Part shown: positions 14,857 through 22,423 of the stretch, piece by piece
Layout: each line of letters starts with the position of its first letter
How positions within the stretch are numbered: position 1 is the first letter of the stretch
Assembly: GCA_915063485.1 (NCBI GenBank)
Contig: CAJZDJ010000022.1
Span: forward strand, 1-23,112
From: an uncultured Actinomyces sp.
Lineage (GTDB): Bacteria > Actinomycetota > Actinomycetes > Actinomycetales > Actinomycetaceae
Reading direction: 5' to 3'
Length of the DNA stretch: 23,112 nt
Translations under genes and position numbers: made by a program
The notes under the pieces: generated by a model
Seen by the model: only the letters and a program-made list of their open reading frames with translations
Database searches by the model: none
Told to the model about the DNA's origin: nothing

Positions 14857-16446
14857 ATGGCTAGAGCAAAAGTTGACCCGCTAGTGCTAGTTGGCCAGGT
14901 ACGCCAGTTGCAGGCTGAAGCTGCCAGTTTGGCGGCTAAAAACGAGCGATTGGCGGCGGGTTTAAAACGCGCCAAACAGCGTTTAGAGCAGGTTGATAGT
15001 CAACTAGAAAAGCTACGCCAGCCGCCCCTTAGTTATGCGGTGTGTACGGGGCTGTTTTATGAAAACAAACAGCTAGTGGCGCTAGAGGCCATGGTGGGGG
15101 CGCGGCGTATGCGCTTAGCGGTGCACCCTAGCGTTACCGAGCAGAAGATTGACGCCGGCGCCCAGCTGCTAATTAACTCTTCCCAAGTGGTGGTGGGGGT
15201 AAGTGAACCCATGAATATGGGTGAGGCGGTGTATGTCAGCGAGCGCCTCGATAGTGAGCGGGTGCTGGTAACTACTTCCTCAGGCTCTAGTAAGGTGCTG
15301 CAACTGGCGCCCGGTTTGCAACGCGAAAATCTGGAGCAGCCGCTGCGTAGTGGGGATATGCTTTGCGCTCACCTGGAGGCAGACTTGGCGCTGGGCCTAA
15401 TTGAACGCACCGGTGTGCAGGATTTGATTGTGCCCGACAGTCCCAATATTTCTTTTGAGGAAATTGGTGGTTTAGCTGACGCGGTTGGCGCCGTGCGTGA
15501 CGCCATTGAGCTGCCTTTTACTCACCCGCAGCTATATCGCTCCTATAACCTTTCGGCCCCTAAAGGCGTACTGCTGTACGGGCCGCCTGGGTGCGGTAAA
15601 ACCCTTATCGCTAAGGCTGTGGCTACCTCCCTGGCGCACGCTAGGGGGCAAGGCGAGGCCGCATTTTTCAACATTAAAGGCCCTGAGCTGCTTGATAAAT
15701 ACGTGGGTGAAAGCGAACGCCAAATCCGCACCATTTTTGAGCAGGCTAGGCGTCTAGCTGATGAGCAGCGCCCGGTGGTGATTTTCTTTGACGAAATGGA
15801 GGCGCTGCTGCGCCGGCGTGGCTCGGGTATTTCTTCAGATATGGAAAGCACGATTGTGCCCCAGATGCTGGCGGAAATAGATGGGGTTGAGGCCCTTAAC
15901 AATGTGGTGATTATTGGCGCCACTAACCGTGAAGACATGCTTGATCCGGCAGTGCTGCGGCCGGGGCGACTAGATGTAAAAATCTATATTGGTCGCCCCG
16001 ATAAGCTTGCTGCCGGCGAGATTTTAGCTAAGCACCTAACTGGGCAGTTACCAATTGCCTCTAGTGAGTTGGCGCGCGCCGGCAGCAGACAAGATGCTTT
16101 ACAGATCATGATTGGCGCCACCGTGGAGGCACTGTATGCCTCTAGCCATGCTAACGAGATTTTGGAAATCACCTACGTTAATGGTGCCTGCCGCAAGGTG
16201 TACGCCAGTGAGCTAATCTCAGGCGCCTACCTGGCGGCGGTGGTGGCTAGGGCCAAGACTTTAGCGATTAAACGTGAACTAGCTGGGGCTGAGGGTGGTA
16301 TTAGCACCTCTTTGCTGCTGGAGGCAGTGGCGCAGGCAGGGCGTGAACAAGAAGAGCTTAACGCCAGCACTGACTCTGAGGGCTGGCTACGCCAGCTGGG
16401 GGAGAGGCCTGTGATGGTGCGTAGTGTGAAGCGGGCTAAGCACTGA
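14857..16446 (+). CDS. arc: Proteasomal-ATPase homologue Arc (Mpa) lacking a proteasome-docking C-terminus
   Basis: A ring-forming AAA unfoldase that binds Pup through its N-terminal coiled coil. The 529 residues show a coiled coil (about 8-53), two OB folds (about 57-190), Walker A GPPGCGKT (242-249), KYVGESERQIRTIF, Walker B VIFFDEMEA (about 308-316) and the sensor region GATNREDMLDPAVLRPGRLD. In proteasome-bearing species Mpa ends in GQYL, which opens the 20S core. This protein ends RPVMVRSVKRAKH with no such tail. That fits proteasome-free species such as Corynebacterium, where Arc unfolds pupylated targets without degradation. AAGGAG lies 14 bases before the ATG at the end of trmI. The stop shares one base with the dop start (TGATG). 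Confidence 0.94.
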   Translation: MARAKVDPLVLVGQVRQLQAEAASLAAKNERLAAGLKRAKQRLEQVDSQLEKLRQPPLSYAVCTGLFYENKQLVALEAMVGARRMRLAVHPSVTEQKIDAGAQLLINSSQVVVGVSEPMNMGEAVYVSERLDSERVLVTTSSGSSKVLQLAPGLQRENLEQPLRSGDMLCAHLEADLALGLIERTGVQDLIVPDSPNISFEEIGGLADAVGAVRDAIELPFTHPQLYRSYNLSAPKGVLLYGPPGCGKTLIAKAVATSLAHARGQGEAAFFNIKGPELLDKYVGESERQIRTIFEQARRLADEQRPVVIFFDEMEALLRRRGSGISSDMESTIVPQMLAEIDGVEALNNVVIIGATNREDMLDPAVLRPGRLDVKIYIGRPDKLAAGEILAKHLTGQLPIASSELARAGSRQDALQIMIGATVEALYASSHANEILEITYVNGACRKVYASELISGAYLAAVVARAKTLAIKRELAGAEGGISTSLLLEAVAQAGREQEELNASTDSEGWLRQLGERPVMVRSVKRAKH

Positions 16447-18239
16447 TGCACACGCCAGATCCAGCTCGGCGCATGGTGGGTTTAGAAACCGAATTTGGTA
16501 TCTCAGCCCCCGGCTGCGCCATGAACCCTATGCAGCTGTCGGCGCGAAGCGTGGCCGCCTATGCACCTTTTTCGCGGGCGGGGCGTTGGAGCCAGGCGGT
16601 GCGCTGGGATTATGAGGATGAAGATCCCCTAGCTGACCTGCGTGGTGGGCGCCTGGCGCGCGATTTAGCTGACGCTTCTTTACTAACTGATTTACCTGGC
16701 AGCCTAGCTCCTAGCGCCCCTGCGAGCGCCAGCGATGGCAGCCAGATAGGGGGCAGCGCTGATTGTCGACAGCCCTCTGCGCCCACTGCACTCTCTGCGG
16801 GCGCCTGTTTAAACCAGGGGATTGGTGGCGCGGGACAAAGCCTAGCTGGTGGACTGTGTGACTGGGGCGTGCCCGGGGTGGGCGCTGGCGAAGTGGTGCG
16901 TGACCTGGCCGCTGAGCAGGCCCTGCCGCCGGGGGCTAGTTTGCGTACCGGTAAGCAGCTGCAAAGACAGGCCCTAACTAACCTGGTGCTAGCTAATGGG
17001 GGGCGTTTCTATGTGGATCACGCCCACCCTGAATACTCCAGCCCTGAATGCACCACCCCATTTGCGGCCATGGTGTGGGATCGGGCCGGAGAGCTGATAG
17101 CTGCCCAGGCGCTAGCCCAGCTTAAAGCTGAGGGGGTGCAGGTGCATGCCTACAAAAATAATGTCGATGGTAAGGGTGCCACTTGGGGTGCGCACGAAAA
17201 CTATTTAGTTAGCCGCGCCCTGCCCCTGGATCTGCTTAATTCACTTTTGGCCACGGTGCTAGTTACTCGCCAAATAGTAGTTGGCGCCGGCCGGGTGGGT
17301 TTAGGTGAGCGCAGCGAGCAAAGCGGCTTCCAGATTTCGCAGCGCGCCGACTACATCCACACCAGTGTGGGTTTACAAACCACCTATGCCCGCCCCTTGC
17401 TAAATATGCGTGACGAGCCCCACGCCGATGGGCGTGCTTGGCGGCGTATCCATGTAATCAGCGGTGACGCTAACCGTTTTGATGTACCGATTTTGTTGAA
17501 GGTGGGTATCACTAATCTGGCGTTGTGGCTGCTAGAAACCCAGCCGCAGGTGTTGCATCCGCTACTGCTAGTGGGAGACGTGGTAGCCCAGTGTCACAAG
17601 GTTTCACGTGACTTGACTTTGAAAGCCAAGCTGAGCACGGCTGGGGGAGATTTTAGTGCCCTGCAGATTCAACAAAAGCTGTTAGACGCTGTCAAGGCAG
17701 CCTGTGTGGACCAGTTTGGGGGACTTGAGGCCAGCCAGATTGGTAGCGCCGCACAGGTGATTGAACTGTGGCAAAGAGTGTTGGATGGTTTAGCTAGCGA
17801 TATTTCCACTGTGGCTGACTGTGTGGAGTGGGTGGCTAAATATCAGCTGTGTCAGGGCCTGCGTTGGCGTGGGCGTATCGGCTGGGATCATCCGCGTCTG
17901 GCGGCCCTTGATATTCAATGGGGTGAGGTGGACGGGGCCATTATTAAGCGACTAGATGCCGGTGGGCGCATTATGCGTCTAGCTTCCCCTTCTGAGGTGG
18001 CCGACGCCGTCTGTAATGCCCCGCCAGATACGCGCGCTTATTTGCGTGGCTGGGCGGTAGCCAATTTGGAGCATACGGTGGGGGCTTCGTGGACCTCGAT
18101 TCTTTACCAGCCGCCGGGCTGGCCGCATATAGTGCGGCTGAGTTTGAAATCTTTGCGGCCTGAGCCAAACATCACCCAATACTTACATGAGCAGCTAAAA
18201 CATCAAGGAAGTTTAAGTGGACAGCCTAAATCAAATTAA
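16446..18239 (+). CDS. dop: Pup deamidase/depupylase Dop with an expanded active-site loop
   Basis: Carboxylate-amine-ligase-fold enzyme that converts the Gln end of Pup to Glu and removes Pup from targets. Seen are GLETEFGIS (12-20), [16 protein letters not shown] (53-68), the active-site Asp191 in [35 protein letters not shown], the QISQRADYI region and [10 protein letters not shown]. The protein is 597 residues; the M. tuberculosis enzyme, as I remember it, is about 505. The extra ~90 residues lie between residues ~69 and ~178, in the flexible Dop loop over the active site. They are rich in Ala, Gly, Ser and Pro and include three Cys. The start overlaps the arc stop by one base; the end overlaps pup by 23. 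Confidence 0.94.
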   Translation: MHTPDPARRMVGLETEFGISAPGCAMNPMQLSARSVAAYAPFSRAGRWSQAVRWDYEDEDPLADLRGGRLARDLADASLLTDLPGSLAPSAPASASDGSQIGGSADCRQPSAPTALSAGACLNQGIGGAGQSLAGGLCDWGVPGVGAGEVVRDLAAEQALPPGASLRTGKQLQRQALTNLVLANGGRFYVDHAHPEYSSPECTTPFAAMVWDRAGELIAAQALAQLKAEGVQVHAYKNNVDGKGATWGAHENYLVSRALPLDLLNSLLATVLVTRQIVVGAGRVGLGERSEQSGFQISQRADYIHTSVGLQTTYARPLLNMRDEPHADGRAWRRIHVISGDANRFDVPILLKVGITNLALWLLETQPQVLHPLLLVGDVVAQCHKVSRDLTLKAKLSTAGGDFSALQIQQKLLDAVKAACVDQFGGLEASQIGSAAQVIELWQRVLDGLASDISTVADCVEWVAKYQLCQGLRWRGRIGWDHPRLAALDIQWGEVDGAIIKRLDAGGRIMRLASPSEVADAVCNAPPDTRAYLRGWAVANLEHTVGASWTSILYQPPGWPHIVRLSLKSLRPEPNITQYLHEQLKHQGSLSGQPKSN

Positions 18240-18402
18240 TGCCAGCCGCGCTAGTTGGCAGGGCTCAAGCAGCCAGTGGCAAGAGCCGGTAGAGCAGATT
18301 GAAATTCAAGATCTTGACGACATCCTTGATGACATTGACGCGGTGCTGGAGGAAAACGCCCAGGAGTTCGTAGACAGCTTCATCCAAAAGGGTGGACAGT
18401 GA
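18217..18402 (+). CDS. pup: Prokaryotic ubiquitin-like protein Pup
   Basis: The small protein tag that PafA attaches to lysines of targets. The 61 residues end in QKGGQ, so Dop must deamidate the final Gln to Glu before ligation. The second half ([29 protein letters not shown], residues 33-61, read in parts) matches known Pup helices that bind Arc and the ligase. The N-terminal half is Gln/Ser-rich with two Trp, unlike the Gly/Asp-rich tails of mycobacterial Pup. The only lysine is Lys58, next to GGQ. GTG 18217 has AAGGAAG five to six bases upstream and lies inside the end of dop, so translation is coupled. Its TGA overlaps the pafA GTG. Confidence 0.95.
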   Translation: MDSLNQINASRASWQGSSSQWQEPVEQIEIQDLDDILDDIDAVLEENAQEFVDSFIQKGGQ

Positions 18403-19781
18403 CTACTCGCGCCCCTAGCCGGCGCGTATTTGGTTTAGAAACCGAGTATGCGCTAACCGCTCAGGGGGGCCAGATGGATGCGGAGCAGCGGGCTAGGGTC
18501 CTGTTTGAGCCCATAAACCGGCGCTATAACAGCACGAATGTGTTTTTGCCCAGTGGTGGGAGGCTGTATTTAGATGTGGGTTCCCACCCCGAATACGCCA
18601 CAGCTGAATGTGACCGCCTAGAGGATCTGCTTATCCAAGAGCGCTACGGTGACCAGCTGGTGCAGTCTTTGGCTGGGCAAGCTAATGAGCGCCTGGAAGG
18701 CCAAAAACTACACATCATTAAAAATAACCGCGACCAGGCCGGTCATGGTTATGGTTGCCACGAAAACTATCTGCTGGCGCGCACCGATAACTATTGGGGC
18801 CAGGCCCGTAGCCTGCTGCCCTTCCTGGTTACCCGCCAACTGATCAGTGGGGCCGGCTGGCTGGCTGATGATGGCAGCTATCGCCTGTCTCAGCGCGCCG
18901 ACCAAATGTGGAATGAGGTGGCTAACTCCACTACCCGCTCGCGCCCCATGATTAACACCCGCGATGAACCCCACGCCCAGGGTGATAAATGGCGGCGCCT
19001 ACACATCATTGTGGCTGATTCCAACCTGAGCCAAGCCATGACCTTGTTCAAGGTAGGCAGCGTGGATTTGCTGTTGGACGCTATTGAGCATGGCCAAGAT
19101 TTTTCTGATCTAACCTTGGCTAACGCCCCTAAAGCTATCCGGGAGGTTTCTAAAGATCTACGCGGCGCCACTAAGGTGGATTTAGCTGATGGACGGCGTC
19201 TAGGCGCAGCCCAAATTCAAGGCGAATTCTTAGAACGCTTAAGCCAATATGCGCAAACTGAGCTGGATTTAGACCCTTGGCAAACCCAGGTGTTAAACAT
19301 TTGGCGTACCTGCCTAAAGGCCATTAGCGCCGGTGATTGGGAAAAGGTCACTCACCTGGTGGATTGGGCGGCGAAAAAGAAACTACTGCAGGCCTACGCC
19401 AACCGCCACCAGCTAGCGCCAAATGATGTGCGGCTAAAACGTTTAGCTTTGGCCTACCATGATCTAGACCCAGCAAGTGGGCTGCGCACTAAATTAGAGC
19501 GCAGCGGGGCCCTAGCCACTTTCATTGACGCCAATAAAGCTAATTGCCCCACAGCTCCCGCCACTACCCGCGCTCACCTGCGAGGTTCACTTATTGAAGC
19601 TGCGCAGAGGGCAGGGCGCCTAGTTAAAGCCGATTGGGTTAACATCAAACTTGAAGACGGCTCAGCCCACCAGTTTGAGCTGCTTGATCCGCTAGCAAAT
19701 AGTGACTGGCGAGTGGATAAACTACTCAGCGAGTTGCAAAGCTCGCAGATAGACCCTTTTTGGCAAGGCACAGGAGTGTAA
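18399..19781 (+). CDS. pafA: Pup-protein ligase PafA
   Basis: ATP-dependent ligase joining the C-terminal Glu of Pup to target lysines. The 460 residues carry GLETEYALT (12-20) with metal-binding Glu, the catalytic Asp59 in [47 protein letters not shown] and [18 protein letters not shown]. The C-terminal Pup-binding region with [19 protein letters not shown] is also present. There is no expanded loop of the kind seen in Dop. The GTG start overlaps the pup stop in a four-base GTGA. It follows pup directly, with no prcB and prcA between them, although these occupy that place in Mycobacterium. The FKBP-like gene begins one base after its stop. Confidence 0.95.
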   Translation: MTTRAPSRRVFGLETEYALTAQGGQMDAEQRARVLFEPINRRYNSTNVFLPSGGRLYLDVGSHPEYATAECDRLEDLLIQERYGDQLVQSLAGQANERLEGQKLHIIKNNRDQAGHGYGCHENYLLARTDNYWGQARSLLPFLVTRQLISGAGWLADDGSYRLSQRADQMWNEVANSTTRSRPMINTRDEPHAQGDKWRRLHIIVADSNLSQAMTLFKVGSVDLLLDAIEHGQDFSDLTLANAPKAIREVSKDLRGATKVDLADGRRLGAAQIQGEFLERLSQYAQTELDLDPWQTQVLNIWRTCLKAISAGDWEKVTHLVDWAAKKKLLQAYANRHQLAPNDVRLKRLALAYHDLDPASGLRTKLERSGALATFIDANKANCPTAPATTRAHLRGSLIEAAQRAGRLVKADWVNIKLEDGSAHQFELLDPLANSDWRVDKLLSELQSSQIDPFWQGTGV

Positions 19782-20900
19782 GTGGAACAGCAACCTCGTA
19801 GCGCCCGCAGCGCAAACGACCCCACTAACGTTACCCAAGCCCAGCGTGTAGTTACTGCCACGCTAGGACGCAAACGCCCTAAAGGAATCTGGTTCCTACT
19901 AGGGGCAATAGTGCTAGTCGCCCTTATGGTGATAGTTCCGGTGCTGGTATCGGGTGGCCAAGACCCCCAAATGTCTTCAGCTAAAGCTACCGACGCGCAG
20001 CTAAGCGCTGACGCGCCACTAGCTGACGCCATGACTATCTCAGGCAACGTGGGCGCCATCCCGGTACTGAATCTAAAACACCCCCTAAGCCCGGTAGATA
20101 AAGTCATTAAAGACGAGCTAGTTAAAGGCACCGGCCGCGCCCTAGTTAAAGGCCAAGGCATGCTACTAAACCTGGCTACATTCTCGGGCCAAGACGGTAA
20201 AAACACCACCGTTGGCGGACGTGGAGTACGCCTATACTCTGGGCTACTAGACGAAAAAGTCGGCCAAACCCTGCTAAACAACCTTGAGGGTGTAAAAGAA
20301 GGCTCACGCCTAGTACTACGCGCCCCCGTAACCAACAACGGGGCCACTACCGAAGAAATCACCGTAGTAGACGTGCTACCCACCGTGGCCACTGGCACCC
20401 CAGCCAGCGCTGACGCCAGCGCCCCCAAAGTAACCGTAGGCACCGACCAAGTAACCGTAGCTCTAAGCGGGGTAGCTGAACCCACCCAGTCACAGATCTA
20501 CTCACTACTGGTAGGTAAAGGCGAACAGGTACGCGCCGACTCCACCGTCATCGCCCGCTACAGCCTAATCAACTGGAAAGACTCCAAAGTCATCTCCAGC
20601 TCCTGGAACCCCGCAGACGCCCCCGGCGTAATCGACATGAGTAACACCCTCAAAGGCGTCGCCGAACACCTAGTGGACGTGCCCGTAGGCTCACGTGTGC
20701 TACTGACCCTACCCAGTGAACAAGCCCGCGGAGACGGGGCCGTAGCCATGGTTATCGACGTGCTAGCCATCGACCACTCTGGTAACGCCAGCGCCACCGC
20801 CACGGCCACCACCAACGCTGACGACAACGTCCAGGTAACCGTCAGCCCCAGCGCCCTACCCTCTGCCAGCCCCAGCAAAACCGCCAACAAACGCAAATAA
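19782..20900 (+). CDS. Membrane-anchored protein with two FKBP-like domains
   Basis: A 372-residue protein. A basic cytosolic start (1-34) precedes one membrane helix (about 35-58, GIWFLLGAIVLVALMVIVPV), and the rest is probably outside the membrane. Two FKBP-type peptidyl-prolyl isomerase-like domains follow, at about 85-200 and 210-335. The second has VGKGEQVRADSTVIARYSLINWK, VPVGSRVLLTLP and GDGAVAMVIDVLAID. The first is more diverged. The aromatic residues lining the active pocket are not all recognisable, so isomerase activity is uncertain. The tail is Ser/Ala/Thr-rich. The GTG start follows the pafA stop directly, with CAGGAG inside pafA as ribosome binding site. FKBP genes commonly follow pafA in actinobacteria. 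Plus-strand C strongly exceeds G from here on. Confidence 0.85.
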   Translation: MEQQPRSARSANDPTNVTQAQRVVTATLGRKRPKGIWFLLGAIVLVALMVIVPVLVSGGQDPQMSSAKATDAQLSADAPLADAMTISGNVGAIPVLNLKHPLSPVDKVIKDELVKGTGRALVKGQGMLLNLATFSGQDGKNTTVGGRGVRLYSGLLDEKVGQTLLNNLEGVKEGSRLVLRAPVTNNGATTEEITVVDVLPTVATGTPASADASAPKVTVGTDQVTVALSGVAEPTQSQIYSLLVGKGEQVRADSTVIARYSLINWKDSKVISSSWNPADAPGVIDMSNTLKGVAEHLVDVPVGSRVLLTLPSEQARGDGAVAMVIDVLAIDHSGNASATATATTNADDNVQVTVSPSALPSASPSKTANKRK

Positions 20901-20944
20901 CCGGCCGCGCCGCTAAATAGCGCCAAGCCCCAAACCAAACGGGC

Positions 20945-21016
20945 AAACAGGCAGGCTCGGTGGCAGGTAAACAAACGGGGTCGGCGGCAGGCAAACAGGC
21001 AGGCCCGGCGCGGCAA
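20945..21016. repeat. Three tandem imperfect 24-nt repeats
   Basis: Units begin at 20945, 20969 and 20993, each starting with AAACA(G/A) and sharing a GGCAGGC-type core. The array fills the gap after the FKBP-like gene and ends exactly where the stop codon of the minus-strand kinase gene begins (21017). The unit length is a multiple of three, but no coding frame through it is supported. Confidence 0.8.
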
Positions 21017-21508
21017 TCACTGGTTGACAATCACCTGATCAACAAAACCATCCAAACCAGCCCAGGAACGCTTACAAAAGCGCTCCTGGGCTTCCCAATT
21101 AGCCACATCCCACTGGTAATCATCACGCCTAGCAATCCGCTCATGGCGCACCCCATCTGGCGCCTGAACCCAAACCTTACGCATACGCACCCCCAGGTCC
21201 CTAAGCAAATACGCCAAATACAACGCCCCACTACCCTCAAACACATACACCGGCTCAAAACCCAAAACCAAAGGCTCACCCGGCGCCATCGCCACCCAAT
21301 CCCACTGTGGCAAAACCGCCCGGCCACCCCCAGCCAAACCCCGCAAAGCCACCGCCACCTGCTCCATAGAGCCAGCCAAAGCATCCCAACCCTGCACGCA
21401 ATCATCCAAAGCCACCAAGCGCCCCCCAAACTCACGCGCCAAAGCAGCCCCAACAGTGCTCTTACCACTACCAGTAAAACCATCAACAAAAACCCACAAA
21501 CCACTCAC
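21017..21508 (-). CDS. Small P-loop nucleoside/nucleotide kinase-like protein
   Basis: About 163 residues with the Walker A motif DGFTGSGKST at 9-18. An Asp-Asp pair (VALDDCVQGWDAL) sits where uridine-kinase and nucleotide-kinase proteins have their substrate-binding acidic residue. A lid-like Arg cluster (RHERIARRDDYQWDVANW) lies near 120-138. The order fits a uridine kinase-like or (d)NMP kinase-like enzyme, but the substrate is unknown. GTG 21508 lies 6 bases behind TAGGCT on the minus strand; GTG 21514, two codons upstream, is the alternative. It is the only minus-strand gene between 13.6 kb and the window end and interrupts the pafA to lgt run. Its coding strand is rich in G and T, opposite to its neighbours' coding strands. 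Confidence 0.75.
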   Translation of the reverse strand: MSGLWVFVDGFTGSGKSTVGAALAREFGGRLVALDDCVQGWDALAGSMEQVAVALRGLAGGGRAVLPQWDWVAMAPGEPLVLGFEPVYVFEGSGALYLAYLLRDLGVRMRKVWVQAPDGVRHERIARRDDYQWDVANWEAQERFCKRSWAGLDGFVDQVIVNQ

Positions 21509-21514
21509 CTTCAC

Positions 21515-21520
21515 AGCCTA
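21515..21520 (-). promoter_or_regulatory. Putative -10 box of a leaderless promoter for the kinase-like gene
   Basis: TAGGCT on the minus strand ends 6 bases before GTG 21508. It would favour that codon over GTG 21514, which directly abuts the box. Confidence 0.45.
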
Positions 21521-21577
21521 ACGCGACCAGCCGATTTGCTTTCAAACCCCTGTGAGCTCGATTATAGGGACGTGGGT

Positions 21578-22423
21578 GTGGTGGAAATAGTACAAAAGCG
21601 CAGGCTCATGGACGCTGTTGCCGCAGTGCGCCTAGCTCAAAAACGCCGTGAACGTGAAGTAAGCCTGGCCCAACTCAAAGAACTCGCCGCCCAAGCCCAA
21701 CCCGCACGCAACATCGCGCACACCCTCGCCAGCCAAGAACGCCCTGTACAAATCATCGCCGAAGTAAAAACCGCCTCAGCCACCTTCGTCTCCCTAGGCC
21801 AAGTCCCCGCCGCCGCCACCCTCGCACGCACCTACGTAGCCGCAGGCGCCAGCGTAATCTCAGTAGTAACCCAAGTAGGCGGCTACCGAGGCTCCATCAA
21901 ACAACTCGACGCCGTCGCCAAAGCCGTAGACGCCCCCATAATCGTCAACGACCTACCCGTAACCACCTACCAAATCCACGAAGCCCGCGCCCACGGCGCC
22001 GACGGCATCACCTTCACCATGCAGGCCCAAAGCGAAATCGCCCTCGAAAGCCTCATCGAACGCACCCACCAACTAGGCATGACCTCAATGGTCCAAGTCC
22101 GCTCACGACGTGAAGCCCTCCAAGCCATGGCCCTAGGCGCCCAAATGATCAGCGTCGACGCCCGCGACTACGTCACCGGACAAATCGACCCTACCCTCTT
22201 CGCCCAAATCGCAGACGTACTAGGAAACCGCGTAATACGCGTAGCCGCCGGCGGCGTACGCGGCCCCCACGACGTCATGCAATACGCAAAAGACGGCGCC
22301 AACGTAGTGGTAGTAGGCCAAGCCGCCATACTCTCCACCGACATACAACAATTCGTCTCCAACCTAGTGTCAGCCGGATCCCACCCCGCCCTACACAAAC
22401 TAACCCGCGAAAAAAACCTATGA
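21578..22423 (+). CDS. TrpC-like (indole-3-glycerol-phosphate synthase fold) protein lacking catalytic residues
   Basis: A TIM-barrel protein of about 281 residues that aligns end to end with TrpC. Features include IIAEVK, YQIHEARAHGAD, LGMTSMVQV, ARD, IRVAAGGVRGPHDV, VVVGQA and a closing AGSHPAL. Lys64 (EVK) and its Glu partner remain. The other active-site positions differ: the Lys of RKDF is Asn124, the Glu of VEV is Gln173, the Asn of GVNARD is Asp194, the Glu-Ser of AESG is Ala224-Gly, and SPS is SAT. Indole-glycerol-phosphate synthesis is therefore unlikely. GTG 21578 has AGGGA 7 bases upstream; ATG 21608 is an alternative start. ATGA overlap couples it to lgt. trpC-trpB-trpA-lgt is a common actinobacterial order, so trpBA may have been lost here. 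Confidence 0.85.
   Translation: MVEIVQKRRLMDAVAAVRLAQKRREREVSLAQLKELAAQAQPARNIAHTLASQERPVQIIAEVKTASATFVSLGQVPAAATLARTYVAAGASVISVVTQVGGYRGSIKQLDAVAKAVDAPIIVNDLPVTTYQIHEARAHGADGITFTMQAQSEIALESLIERTHQLGMTSMVQVRSRREALQAMALGAQMISVDARDYVTGQIDPTLFAQIADVLGNRVIRVAAGGVRGPHDVMQYAKDGANVVVVGQAAILSTDIQQFVSNLVSAGSHPALHKLTREKNL

Noticed and set aside
20558..21016. Minus-strand frame with repeated CLFACR-like peptides
   Set aside because: It is antisense to the end of the FKBP-like gene and only reads through the 24-nt repeats. There is no start signal and no recognisable domain.
20960..21577. An open plus-strand frame running about 600 bases upstream of the TrpC-like gene
   Set aside because: It lies antisense to the kinase gene, is very rich in Pro, His, Thr and Asn, and matches no TrpC N-terminus. 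It stays open because the strand is C/A-rich and seldom forms stop codons.
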